Below are positions 36,497 through 44,760 of a stretch of 64,000 nucleotides of DNA, piece after piece; the stretch's first letter is position 1, and each line of letters begins with the position of its first letter. Source of the stretch: Ruegeria sp. HKCCSA071 (GTDB lineage: Bacteria > Pseudomonadota > Alphaproteobacteria > Rhodobacterales > Rhodobacteraceae). The notes below the pieces were generated by a model. The model was not told the origin of the DNA, did no database searches, and saw only the letters and a list, made by a program, of their open reading frames with translations. Made by a program: the position numbers and the translations under genes. The DNA is taken from assembly GCF_017872555.1 (NCBI RefSeq), contig NZ_JAEDOX010000002.1:248001-312000 (forward strand), written 5' to 3'.

Positions 36497-37828
36497 ATGT
36501 TCGACGAAACCCAGGGCGTACGGAAGAAAATCGCAGTTGTTGGTGCAGGTATTTCAGGCCTTTCAGCCGCCTACTACCTTTCAGAAAACAATGACGTGAC
36601 CCTCTATGAGGCGGAACCGCGGTTAGGTGGCCATGCCCGCACAGTCATGGCCGGGAAGAACGGCGATCAACCGGTGGATACTGGTTTCATCGTCTTCAAC
36701 TACGCAACCTATCCTTTTCTGACCCGACTTTTTGATGAGCTCAATGTTCCCGTGATCGAAAGCGAAATGAGTTTTGGCGCGACAATCGACAATGGTCGTA
36801 TCGAATATGGTTTGAACAATCTGCGCACCCTGACAGCGCAGAGGCGCAATCTTGCGCGCCCTGCCTATTACAAGATGATTGCCGACATTCTGCGCTTTGG
36901 CAAAAAGGCTCCGGAGGCTGCAAGAGATGACGACACCACGATTGGTGAGTTGGTGGATCAGCTTCGTCTGGGACACTGGTTCCGCCACAACTATCTGATG
37001 CCAATGTGTGGGGCGATCTGGTCAACTCCGGTTGAACTGGTGGATCAGTTCCCTGCACGCTCATTGGTGCAGTTCTTTCGAAATCACGCCCTTCTGGCCA
37101 GTGGCCGCGCAAATCAACACCAGTGGTACACAGTTAAAGGTGGCAGTATCGAATATGTCCGCAGGATCGATGCCGCCCTACGGGCACGAGGGGCGGCAAT
37201 CCGTTTGGCCAGTCCGGTTCAGAACATTTCCCGGAGTGAGACAGGTGTTACGGTCCGCAGTCAGGGTGCGGTGGATCAGTTTGATGAGATCATCCTGGCT
37301 ACCCACTCTGACCAATCGCTTGCCATTTTGGGCGGGAATGCCACCCCGGCGGAAACCGCTGCACTGGGCGCAATTCGGTACCAACCCAACACCGCCACCC
37401 TGCATTGTGATCCTGGCCAGATGCCAAAGCGGCGTGCATGCTGGTCCAGCTGGACCTATCGATCACAGGCCGGAGACGTAAGCGTTACATATTGGATGAA
37501 TCGACTACAGAACATACCGGACAACGACCCGCTTTTTGTGACGCTGAACGCCTCGACAGAGATCCCAGCGGATAAAATCTATGATCAGGTCGAATTTGCC
37601 CACCCGGTATTCGACAAAGCCGCCCTGAAAGCACAGGGGCATATTCGCGAGATACAAGGACAGAACCGAACCTGGTTCGCCGGTGCGTATAACCGGCACG
37701 GATTTCACGAAGACGGGATCGCCAGCGCGATGCATGTTGTTGAGCGGATAAATGGTGCCCCGCAAACAATCGGAGCTGAATATGCCATTCTTGGACAAGA
37801 TCCGGCCATCTCTGTTGCCGCCGAATAG
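36497..37828 (+). CDS. FAD-dependent amine-oxidase-like oxidoreductase (COG2907)
   Basis: A 443-aa flavoprotein. The N-terminal Rossmann motif VVGAGISGLSAAYYLSE and the following acidic strand end (LYEAEPRLGGHART) bind FAD; the C-terminus has the second FAD contact (WFAGAYNRHGFHEDG). It belongs to the COG2907 group, members of which lie in the RpoE/ChrR regulon of Rhodobacter sphaeroides and have been implicated in desaturation or oxidation steps on methylated phospholipid acyl chains leading to furan fatty acids; which step this homologue performs is not decided here. It is the first gene of a five-gene operon and overlaps the next gene by 47 bp if that gene starts at 37782. Confidence 0.85.
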   Translation: MFDETQGVRKKIAVVGAGISGLSAAYYLSENNDVTLYEAEPRLGGHARTVMAGKNGDQPVDTGFIVFNYATYPFLTRLFDELNVPVIESEMSFGATIDNGRIEYGLNNLRTLTAQRRNLARPAYYKMIADILRFGKKAPEAARDDDTTIGELVDQLRLGHWFRHNYLMPMCGAIWSTPVELVDQFPARSLVQFFRNHALLASGRANQHQWYTVKGGSIEYVRRIDAALRARGAAIRLASPVQNISRSETGVTVRSQGAVDQFDEIILATHSDQSLAILGGNATPAETAALGAIRYQPNTATLHCDPGQMPKRRACWSSWTYRSQAGDVSVTYWMNRLQNIPDNDPLFVTLNASTEIPADKIYDQVEFAHPVFDKAALKAQGHIREIQGQNRTWFAGAYNRHGFHEDGIASAMHVVERINGAPQTIGAEYAILGQDPAISVAAE

Positions 37829-38327
37829 CGGGATGTTGCGCGCGAGCCTTCTAAGCCTTTCCTTGCTGGCCCCCACTGGGTTGATCGCGTCGCCTGTGAC
37901 GGAAGAGTTGGATGGTGCACAACTTCGCGGAACTGCAACCTTCCGCTATCTCGGGTTTCCGATTTACGACGCCAAGCTTTACACACCCAAAGGTGCTTCG
38001 TTCAGTTGGAGTGAAGATTTCGGGCTTCAGCTGACATACCGTAAAAGCATCAAGAAGAATGCGCTGGTCAACTCGACGCTCGGCGAGATGAAACGCGTCG
38101 GCCACCCTGCCCCGGTCGGCGACCAACTGGACGTGTGTTTTAGGGGTGTCACCAAGGGTGACAGCTATCTGGCGGTGTCCGACGGGCCAGACAAGGTCAG
38201 TTTCTGGCTGAACGGTCGAAAGACCTGCACAATGGCATATCCGGGCATCAAACGCAGTTTCATGTCGGTTTTCCTCGGCGAAAACACACGGTCAGCGTCC
38301 TTCACCCAAATGCTTCAGGGAAAGTGA
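37782..38327 (+). CDS. Chalcone-isomerase-like secreted protein
   Basis: A protein of 181 aa with the bacterial chalcone_isomerase-like domain (FRYLGFPIYDAKLYTP, LTYRKSIKKNALVN, GRKTCTMAYPGIKRSFMSVFLG). A signal peptide is present (MLRASLLSLSLLAPTGLIAS from residue 18). GGAG lies 6 nt before the ATG at 37782; the ATG at 37833, which opens straight onto the signal peptide and avoids overlap with the previous gene, is the alternative. Bacterial relatives lack a proven isomerase activity and may bind fatty acids. It lies between the FAD oxidoreductase and an MFS gene, joined to the latter by a TGATG stop-start overlap. Confidence 0.8.
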   Translation: MPFLDKIRPSLLPPNSGMLRASLLSLSLLAPTGLIASPVTEELDGAQLRGTATFRYLGFPIYDAKLYTPKGASFSWSEDFGLQLTYRKSIKKNALVNSTLGEMKRVGHPAPVGDQLDVCFRGVTKGDSYLAVSDGPDKVSFWLNGRKTCTMAYPGIKRSFMSVFLGENTRSASFTQMLQGK

Positions 38328-39550
38328 TGCTTTACCCTCGGGTCAGCTTATACGCGCTGATGCTCGCTGCGGCGGGTATCCCGCTATACATTCATCTGCC
38401 GCGTTTTGCGGCGGTGAATCTGGGCATTGGACTGGGGGTGATCGGTACCGTCTTGCTGGTGATCCGTTTGGTCGATCTGGTACAGGACCCACTGATCGGT
38501 TGGGCGATTGACAGATGGCCCAGTGGCCAGCTTGTCTTTGCGTCCATGGCAGCTCTCGGCCTTGCCATTGGATTTCCGGCACTGTTCAGCCTGCAACAAG
38601 GCGCAGATGTACTGACATTGATTGTTCTTCTGATACTGTTGTTTTCGGCTTTTAGCCTGGGGACTATCCTGCTCTACGGGCGTAGTGCGACGCTAGCAAA
38701 ACGCGCTGATGCGAAGGAGTTGATGACCCTCGCCGCTTATCGGGAAGGCGGACAACTGACAGGCGTTATCATCGCGGCAAGTGCCCCTGCCCTTTTTGTT
38801 GCCGCCGGAGCCCACGCGCAAGGCTATCCCGCATTTGGTCTGTTTCTGGGTCTGCTATCGGTCGCAACCCTTTTGTTGACCGTTCCGATCTGGCGGCGGG
38901 CCCCAATCACCGGATCCGGTCTGTCTTTCGCAAGCCTGGGCAAGGCCGGGGGTTTGCGCCTTCTGGTGCTGGCTTTGATCAACAGCCTGCCTGTGGCCAT
39001 CACATCGACCCTGTTTCTCTTTTTCGTAGAGGACCGTTTGCAACTGCCCGGCAAAGCCGGACCGTTGCTGATCCTGTTTTTCCTCAGCGCGGGCGCAAGC
39101 GTGCCGCTTTGGGCAAAGCTCAGCAACAAAATTGGCTCGAAACAGACACTGATGATTGCGATGCCGCTTTCCATCGCGGGGTTTATCGGTGCCGCCACAC
39201 TGAGCGCTGGGAACCTCACCGGTTTTGCGTTGATTTGCCTCGCCTCGGGTGCCGCTCTGGGCGCGGATATGGTCGTGCTGCCCGCCATGTTTTCGGTCAC
39301 TTTGACCCGAGCCGGTCTTAACGCGTCCACAGCGTTTGGTATCTGGTCCTTTGCTGGCAAGCTGGGCCTGGCTCTGGCAGCCTTTATTACCCTGCCATTG
39401 CTGGAGCGCAGTGGCTTCACCCCCGGTCAAACCAATTCCGCCCAAGCGCTTGATTCACTCAATCTCGCCTACGCGGTGCTACCCTGCATCCTGAAACTTG
39501 GGGCCTTTGGAATGGTCCTGACCCTGCCAACCGAGGTTACAAGCAAATGA
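38327..39550 (+). CDS. MFS/GPH-type transporter (COG2211)
   Basis: A 407-aa, 12-helix transporter of the melibiose-carrier-like (glycoside-pentoside-hexuronide) branch: DLVQDPLIGWAIDRWPSGQ is the conserved loop between helices 2 and 3, with the aspartates typical of the family. The ATG at 38327 overlaps the previous stop (TGATG) and has AGGGA 6 nt upstream; a GTG one codon earlier is less likely. Homologous GPH-type genes are found in RpoE/ChrR regulon operons beside fatty-acid-modifying enzymes, so a lipid-related rather than sugar substrate is possible. It overlaps the next gene by ATGA. Confidence 0.85.
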   Translation: MLYPRVSLYALMLAAAGIPLYIHLPRFAAVNLGIGLGVIGTVLLVIRLVDLVQDPLIGWAIDRWPSGQLVFASMAALGLAIGFPALFSLQQGADVLTLIVLLILLFSAFSLGTILLYGRSATLAKRADAKELMTLAAYREGGQLTGVIIAASAPALFVAAGAHAQGYPAFGLFLGLLSVATLLLTVPIWRRAPITGSGLSFASLGKAGGLRLLVLALINSLPVAITSTLFLFFVEDRLQLPGKAGPLLILFFLSAGASVPLWAKLSNKIGSKQTLMIAMPLSIAGFIGAATLSAGNLTGFALICLASGAALGADMVVLPAMFSVTLTRAGLNASTAFGIWSFAGKLGLALAAFITLPLLERSGFTPGQTNSAQALDSLNLAYAVLPCILKLGAFGMVLTLPTEVTSK

Positions 39551-40164
39551 ATGCTGTCGCCATCATCCTGCTGGCTCTGCTGATTGCAATGTTTGTCCGC
39601 GCCCGACTGCTGAGCTTTCGCGCGCAGACCCCGTCAGACTATGCCGGTACCGGGCCCATCTTTTCGCTGAAAAGGCATCTGAACGGTGAAATCCTGTCCG
39701 AGGGTCTGATCTATGGCCCCAATGGCAGGATGTCGAACAGCTTTGTGGCCCGCATGGTCGGTGAGTGGAATGGGAACACCGGCACACTTTCCGAGTTCTT
39801 CACGTACTCAAATGGCAAAAAGATGAACCGTAAATGGTATCTGACGCTTGGCACCAGAAATACGTTCACGGCAACGGCAGAGGATATCGTTGGCGAAGGT
39901 CACGGCACGATATCCGGCGCAACGATCAAGCTGAACTACAGGATCATTCTGCCCAAAGACGCAGGAGGGCACACGCTGGATGTTACAGACTGGATGTATC
40001 TGACAGAACATGGCGTCATCATGAATCGTTCCGAGATGCGTAAGTTCGGCATCAAGGTCGCTGAACTTGTTGCAACAATGCGCCCGAACCCCAAATCACA
40101 TCCGATCCACGTAAGTGGCGCAAATGAGTACAGCATCACTTCAGAAAGGCAGCTGGTGCAATGA
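39547..40164 (+). CDS. DUF3833 family protein (first of two tandem copies)
   Basis: A 205-aa protein with an N-terminal membrane anchor (MNAVAIILLALLIAMFVRA) and a DUF3833 lipocalin-like beta domain: YAGTGPIFSLKRHLNGEI, then GTLSEFFTYSNGKKMNRKWYL and DWMYLTEHGVIMNRSEMRKFG. The last motif is shared with the next gene (DWMWLLTEDRLLNRAYVSRFG), showing common descent. Function unknown; a lipid-binding role is suggested by the fold and operon. Both ends overlap neighbours by 4 bp (ATGA). Confidence 0.85.
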   Translation: MNAVAIILLALLIAMFVRARLLSFRAQTPSDYAGTGPIFSLKRHLNGEILSEGLIYGPNGRMSNSFVARMVGEWNGNTGTLSEFFTYSNGKKMNRKWYLTLGTRNTFTATAEDIVGEGHGTISGATIKLNYRIILPKDAGGHTLDVTDWMYLTEHGVIMNRSEMRKFGIKVAELVATMRPNPKSHPIHVSGANEYSITSERQLVQ

Positions 40165-40703
40165 TCACAGGTCGCTCTCTGATTACATGTGTTGCCGTCG
40201 CAAGCCTTGCTCTTCTGGCTGCCTGCTCCGGCAAACCGAAGGTTCCGACAACCTTTCTGTCTGAACGGCAACTGAACCTCGAGGAATTCTTCGACGGAAA
40301 GACCGTGGCTTACGGGCAGTTTCAGGATGTGTTGGGGAATGTTCCACGCAGGTTTGAAGTCGATATCGACGGCACATGGGACGGGAAAACCCTGACACTG
40401 GTCGAGGATTTTATCTACGACGACGGCGCAACTGAACAGCGCATCTGGACATTGACAAAGACTGGTGATGACACGTGGGCTGGTACTGCACCCGGTGTGC
40501 TGGGAACCGCCAGCGGGACCGAAAGGGGCGACACCTTCAACTGGAAATACAAAATTGACCTGCCTGTCAAAGATGGCACGATGCGCGTCAGTTTTGACGA
40601 CTGGATGTGGCTGCTGACCGAGGACCGTCTGTTGAACCGCGCTTACGTCTCACGCTTTGGCGTACGCCTCGGCGAAGTTATCCTGATCTTTGAAAAAGAA
40701 TAG
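40161..40703 (+). CDS. DUF3833 family lipoprotein (second tandem copy)
   Basis: A 180-aa DUF3833 protein with a lipoprotein signal peptide (VASLALLAAC, lipobox LAAC). The domain spans about 40-175: LEEFFDGKTVAYGQFQDVLGN, TLTLVEDFIYDDGATEQRIW and DDWMWLLTEDRLLNRA. This copy is lipid-anchored while the preceding one has a plain membrane helix, so the two may sit in different membranes. It is the last gene of the operon; no clear terminator follows. Confidence 0.86.
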   Translation: MITGRSLITCVAVASLALLAACSGKPKVPTTFLSERQLNLEEFFDGKTVAYGQFQDVLGNVPRRFEVDIDGTWDGKTLTLVEDFIYDDGATEQRIWTLTKTGDDTWAGTAPGVLGTASGTERGDTFNWKYKIDLPVKDGTMRVSFDDWMWLLTEDRLLNRAYVSRFGVRLGEVILIFEKE

Positions 40704-40733
40704 ATCCCGCTATTCCCATCCAGACGTTGCCCA

Positions 40734-40958
40734 TCAATAAAATATGAACTCGTCCACCGGCACCTGTACCAGTCGCCTTGCTGCGCCAGCCATGTTTGCA
40801 CTTGGCCCATCCGGCGTTGCAGCATCCTGGCGGGCTCCGACTTCAGTTTTCAAACGGGCACGCTCAATCTCGCCCCACAAGAAAAAAAGACCGTCCCGTT
40901 TGCCGACAAGACCGGCAGGTATCGTGGTCCGCAAAACACGAGTTTTTGCCTGTGACAT
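40734..40958 (-). CDS. Possible small hypothetical protein
   Basis: A 74-residue open frame (MSQAKTRVLRTTIPAGLVGK...) with AAGAGAG 5 nt before its ATG. It has no signal peptide or membrane helix and I recognise no family. It lies in an otherwise gene-free stretch between convergent units. It could be chance; the only support is the ribosome-binding-like sequence and the lack of a better frame. Confidence 0.25.
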   Translation of the reverse strand: MSQAKTRVLRTTIPAGLVGKRDGLFFLWGEIERARLKTEVGARQDAATPDGPSANMAGAARRLVQVPVDEFIFY

Positions 40959-41220
40959 CTGCTCTCTTACTGCCTCCGGTGTTTTCCACCTTTTGCAGAA
41001 AACCTACCGGTTATTTCGGGAAAAGCCAATTTTTTATGGGCAGAACCCGATTTTCAACCCCCCGTTGACAGGGGTGTTCGCAGCTCTCGCTGAAGAGCGT
41101 TGTCTTGACTGAGTATTTGCAGGCACCGCCGATTGCCACACATTCTGTTTAGAGCGGGTTTTCCCGCCATGTCGACACTGGTTCCTTCTTTGACAACCTC
41201 TCTGCTATGGATGCCCCGGA
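40959..41220. other. Gene-poor, AT-richer spacer between the DUF3833 operon and coxG
   Basis: Together with 40704-40733 this forms the longest stretch without a secure gene. It holds an imperfect inverted repeat around 40977-41012 (CCGGTGTTTTC against GAAAACCTACCGG), a TTGACA hexamer near 41064 without a recognisable downstream gene on that strand, and a short GCGGG-TTTT-CCCGC hairpin near 41155-41168 that could end coxG transcription. No protein or RNA gene is recognised. Confidence 0.5.
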
Positions 41221-41673
41221 TCATGCCGCCGACTGCTCTGACACAATCTCTCCGAACCGCGTAAAGAACTTTGCCGACAACTTCTTGGCGGTTCCTGCAA
41301 TCAACCGACTGCCGAGTTGCGCGATCTTGCCGCCAACATCAACTTTCGCCGTGTATTTCAGTACGGTTTCGTCTCCTTCTTCGGTCAACGACACGTCTGC
41401 GCCGCCCTTGGCAAATCCAGCCGCCCCGCCCTTGCCTTCACCCATCAGAGAGAACCCATTTGGTGCATTGGCTGTGTCCAACGTGACCTCACCTGCAAAG
41501 CGCGCTTTGACCGGGCCTATTTTCAGAACAACTTTCGCCTCAAGCTCGTTTGGTGATTTCTGCGTCAGTTCCTCACATCCCGGGATGCATTCCATCAAAA
41601 TGTCGGGATCGTTGAGCGCACGGTAAACGACGTCCCGTGGCGATGCGATACGGATTTCATCAGTCAGTTCCAT
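41221..41673 (-). CDS. coxG: CO dehydrogenase accessory protein CoxG (SRPBCC)
   Basis: A 150-aa SRPBCC-fold protein: IASPRDVVYRALNDPDILMECIPGCEEL is the CoxG signature (quoted by DPDILMECIPGCE), followed by VGPVKARF-like strands and the VDVGGKIAQLGSRLI segment. CoxG helps anchor CO dehydrogenase to the cytoplasmic membrane and connect it to the quinone pool. It is the last gene of the coxCMSLDEFG series, 99 bp behind coxF. The ATG at 41673 begins at the conserved N-terminus. Confidence 0.92.
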   Translation of the reverse strand: MELTDEIRIASPRDVVYRALNDPDILMECIPGCEELTQKSPNELEAKVVLKIGPVKARFAGEVTLDTANAPNGFSLMGEGKGGAAGFAKGGADVSLTEEGDETVLKYTAKVDVGGKIAQLGSRLIAGTAKKLSAKFFTRFGEIVSEQSAA

Positions 41674-41772
41674 TCAGGTCTTTCCTTTGTTCAACAAGAT
41701 CTTGGAAATAGGCGCGTTGCAGCCGTTTCTATCCTTTGAGCCAGCCACGCAGGCCACATGTGGCAAAGGTGT

Positions 41773-42585
41773 TCAAGCAAGCTTTTCATCATGCGACCCC
41801 TTTGCCGCCTTTTCACCGTTCCGCCACATCACGATTTCGGCCAAAATCGACAGGGCGATCTCATGCGGGTCTATGGCATGTATGTCCAAGCCAGCAGGGG
41901 ATTTCAGGCGCGCGACCTTCAAAGGGTCCAATCCCTGGGCGATAAGCTTTGCAGTCAGTGTAGCTGCCTTGCGGCGACTGGCCACCATCGACACGCGTGC
42001 CGCATCGGTTTCCAAGGCTGCCTTCAAAGCGGACGCATCGCTGCGCCCCTGCGCAGCCACCACGACATAGTCCCGCGGCTCCACGCCCAGCGCATCGACC
42101 TGAGCCAAGGCGAACCGCACATGGTTTCCAGCAATATCAAGCCCATCCTCGACAGCCGTGCGAAATCCGGCCAGCGATCCATGTGCCGCCAGCGCTTTGG
42201 CAATCAACCCCTCGCCGAAAATCACCAGCCGGGGCGCGTGTTGATAGGGCTCGACCAAAAGATCAACAGTGCCACCGGACGGGCACCCACTTTTGAACGT
42301 TTGCACACCATCGGGATCGGTCATTTTCACCACCTTTTCCGAAGGTTTGACACGGATAATCTGCGGCGCCCCGGACGCCCAAGCCTGTTGCGCTGCGGCC
42401 CGGACCGCGCGTTGCACACAAGCCCCGCCTAAATGCCCCAGGATTTCACCCGCCTGGGTAATCGCCGCCTTCCCCCCAGCTTTGGCCGAGGTCGCATCCG
42501 CCGTGCGCAAAACTGTCGCCACGCAAAAGGCCTCTCCGGTTCCGCGCAGCTGATCGATGGTGTCAAAAATGTCGAAATTCGCCAA
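41773..42585 (-). CDS. coxF: XdhC/CoxF family CO dehydrogenase maturation protein
   Basis: A 270-aa XdhC/CoxI-type protein. The N-terminal domain (EAFCVATVLRTADATSAKAG, then GEILGHLGGACVQRAV) is the molybdenum-cofactor-binding part, and a Rossmann-like C-terminal domain follows (LVIFGEGLIAKALAAHG, YVVVAAQGRSD). Such proteins load or sulfurate the molybdopterin cytosine dinucleotide cofactor. The start is a TTG at 42585: GGAG lies 7 nt upstream and no ATG is nearby. It follows coxE by 13 bp. Position and family give the CoxF assignment. Confidence 0.85.
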   Translation of the reverse strand: MANFDIFDTIDQLRGTGEAFCVATVLRTADATSAKAGGKAAITQAGEILGHLGGACVQRAVRAAAQQAWASGAPQIIRVKPSEKVVKMTDPDGVQTFKSGCPSGGTVDLLVEPYQHAPRLVIFGEGLIAKALAAHGSLAGFRTAVEDGLDIAGNHVRFALAQVDALGVEPRDYVVVAAQGRSDASALKAALETDAARVSMVASRRKAATLTAKLIAQGLDPLKVARLKSPAGLDIHAIDPHEIALSILAEIVMWRNGEKAAKGSHDEKLA

Positions 42586-42598
42586 TGTCAGACTCCTT

Positions 42599-43789
42599 TC
42601 ACAGCTTTTGGAACTGCGGCTCAAGCGCCGCCAATGCATCCAGCGTATTGGCCGGCAAATGCGCATCCAGATAGGGTTCAGCTGCCTGCATCGCTGCCGC
42701 AATCGGCTGATAATCCTTCCAGCCCTTCAAAGGGTTCAGCCAGACGATCCGGCGTGCCTTGCGCCTGATACGGGCCAGCACATCCCCCAGTTCCTGCGGA
42801 TCAGAACTGCAATATCCGTCCGACAGGATCAGGACGACAGTACGCCCGTTCAGTGCCCGCGCACCGTATCCCGACAGAAATCGCTCCAGACTACCGGAAA
42901 TATCCGTACCGCCGCCAAAGCCTTCGGCCATCAGCGACAACCGACCCGCAGCCCGGAGGGTGTCATGGTCGCGCAACGCATATGTGACCCGCATCAATCG
43001 CGTGTGAAACAAATACGCATCTGCCTCGATCCCGCTGCCGATCAATCCTTTCAGAAAAGCCAGAAACACACGTGAGTACACGGTCATCGAACCACTCACG
43101 TCGCACAATGCAACAATCCGCATCGGGCGCGGCGGCCGCGCTCGGCGATACAGGTCCAGCGGCTCACCGCCTCGCGCCAGACTGGCGCGCTGTATTCGGC
43201 GCATGTCCAGAGCAGCCCCGCGCAACGCCTGTTTCCGGCGGCGCGATCGCCTGTCCCGAAATGCCCGCGCCAAGGCCAGCGCGGCTGTTTCAGCCTGTTT
43301 TAGGGTCTCTTCATCCATCAACTCTCGCAAATCCCGGCGTGACAGGTTGGGCGTTCGCGTGGCGATCAACTTACCGTCCACTCCTTCACCTTCTCTTTCA
43401 CCGCAGTCAGGCGTAGTGGTCACTTGCTCCGACCCGGATCGTGGTTTGTCCTCAGCCTGAGTGCTGCTCTGCCAGATCATTGGCTTGGCGGACTGCACCC
43501 GCGCATGCTTGTTTTTCGCTGTTCCCGAACGCTGCGCACCAGCGTTGAACCAATAAGCATCGAACAGTTCATCAAACCGGCGCCAATCTTCCGCATCTCC
43601 GGTCAAGACCGCGCACATGGCTTGTCGGGCCTGATTGGCATCCGTTGCATCCACTTCGGACAGGGCGGCAAGCGCGCGCCCCGCATCCAGCGCGCCCATT
43701 TTCATGCCATTCAAGCGCAGATGCGCTATGAAGCCCGACATGCGGTCGGCAAGGCCTAAAGCCCGGGCGGGAAAGCGCGTAACCTGCAT
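42599..43789 (-). CDS. coxE: VWA-domain CO dehydrogenase maturation protein CoxE
   Basis: A 396-aa protein with a C-terminal von Willebrand A domain; the MIDAS motif is DVSGS in IVALCDVSGSM, with the later conserved Thr and Asp in GGGTDISGSL and LILSDGYCS. The N-terminal half is alpha-helical and Arg-rich (RDRRSRRRKQ). CoxE partners the AAA ATPase CoxD in assembling the copper-sulfur-molybdenum centre of form I CO dehydrogenase. The start at 43789 overlaps the coxD stop by one base (TGATG), so translation is coupled. Confidence 0.93.
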   Translation of the reverse strand: MQVTRFPARALGLADRMSGFIAHLRLNGMKMGALDAGRALAALSEVDATDANQARQAMCAVLTGDAEDWRRFDELFDAYWFNAGAQRSGTAKNKHARVQSAKPMIWQSSTQAEDKPRSGSEQVTTTPDCGEREGEGVDGKLIATRTPNLSRRDLRELMDEETLKQAETAALALARAFRDRRSRRRKQALRGAALDMRRIQRASLARGGEPLDLYRRARPPRPMRIVALCDVSGSMTVYSRVFLAFLKGLIGSGIEADAYLFHTRLMRVTYALRDHDTLRAAGRLSLMAEGFGGGTDISGSLERFLSGYGARALNGRTVVLILSDGYCSSDPQELGDVLARIRRKARRIVWLNPLKGWKDYQPIAAAMQAAEPYLDAHLPANTLDALAALEPQFQKL

Positions 43790-44655
43790 CACGCGACCTT
43801 TCCGATCAGGCGATCCATCACCTCGGGCGGTGCCGCATTGTAGTCTGCGGCAGTTTTCAGCAAACACACCAGCGTCGCCTGCACGTCTTCGCGGGATTTG
43901 GCCAGATCATTGACACCCAACCCGGATAGGGCCGCCGCCCAATCCAGCATTTCGGCGATGCCCGGTTTCTTCTCAAGATCTTCCTGACGCAGCGCCTGTA
44001 CAACCCCGATGATCTGACGCGCCAGAATCCCCTCGATTTCAGGCAGTCGCGCCCGCAGGATTGCCTGTTCGGTCTCTCTCGAAGGATAGTCAAGAAAGCT
44101 GTACAAACACCTTCTGCGCAGCGCATCCGACAAATCCCGCGTCCCGTTGGCCGTCAGAATGACGACAGGCCGCACACGTGCCTGCACAGTTCCCAACTCA
44201 GGTATTGTGATCTGAAAGTCTGACAGGATTTCCAGAAGGTAGGCTTCGAACTCCTCATCCGCCCGGTCAATCTCATCAATCAACAGAACCGGTGGTTTCG
44301 TTTCCGAGATCGCCTCTAACAAAGGTCTTTTCAGCAAAAACTCATCCGAAAACAGCTGCGCCTCTGCGACGCCGCCTTGCGCTTCGCTCGCCCTTATCGC
44401 CAATAGCTGTCTTTGATAATTCCATTCATAGATGGCATGACTGGCGTCCAGACCTTCGTAGCATTGCAGACGTATCAATCGTGTATCGCGCCACGCTGCC
44501 ACCGCTTTGGCCACATCGGTTTTCCCTACGCCCGCCGGCCCCTCCAGCAACAAAGGGCGCCCAAGTTGCTGCGCCAGATGCAGCGCCATGGCCAACCGAT
44601 CATCGGCAACATAGCCCTGCGCGGCCAACCCTTTCTGCACGTCTTTCAAGGTCAA
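43789..44655 (-). CDS. coxD: CoxD, MoxR-type AAA+ ATPase for CO dehydrogenase maturation
   Basis: A 288-aa AAA+ protein; Walker A is GPAGVGKT (near residue 40) and Walker B lies in VLLIDEIDRADEEFEAYLLEIL. In Oligotropha carboxidovorans CoxD is needed to insert sulfur and copper at the active site; its length (about 295 aa) fits the TTG start at 44655, which has AGGA 8 nt upstream. The frame is also open to an ATG at 44760 directly after the coxL stop, but that 35-residue extension is encoded by a hairpin repeat and has no family similarity. It is coupled to coxE by a TGATG overlap. Confidence 0.88.
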   Translation of the reverse strand: MTLKDVQKGLAAQGYVADDRLAMALHLAQQLGRPLLLEGPAGVGKTDVAKAVAAWRDTRLIRLQCYEGLDASHAIYEWNYQRQLLAIRASEAQGGVAEAQLFSDEFLLKRPLLEAISETKPPVLLIDEIDRADEEFEAYLLEILSDFQITIPELGTVQARVRPVVILTANGTRDLSDALRRRCLYSFLDYPSRETEQAILRARLPEIEGILARQIIGVVQALRQEDLEKKPGIAEMLDWAAALSGLGVNDLAKSREDVQATLVCLLKTAADYNAAPPEVMDRLIGKVA

Positions 44656-44702
44656 AACCAGGATCCTATCTTCATCTGGCCCCAAATATCCCGGGGGAGG
44701 TT

Positions 44703-44756
44703 CGGAGGGGGCAGAGCCCCCTCCGTCCGGTCGGACCGGCAACAGCCGGTCCGACC
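44703..44756. repeat. Two tandem perfect hairpins between coxL and coxD
   Basis: Hairpin 1: a 10-bp stem (44703-44712 with 44716-44725) and a 3-nt loop. Hairpin 2: a 12-bp stem (GGTCGGACCGGC at 44729-44740 with its complement at 44745-44756) and an AACA loop. A CCCGGGGGAGG string follows. The layout resembles dispersed intergenic palindromic repeats of Rhodobacteraceae; in an operon it may stabilise the coxMSL transcript end or lower coxDEFG expression. Confidence 0.75.
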
Positions 44757-44760
44757 CCAT

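Noticed and set aside
40744..41112. 122-residue plus-strand frame in the spacer before coxG
   Set aside because: Composition and lack of domain or signal features suggest a chance frame; the minus-strand 74-residue frame is only marginally better.
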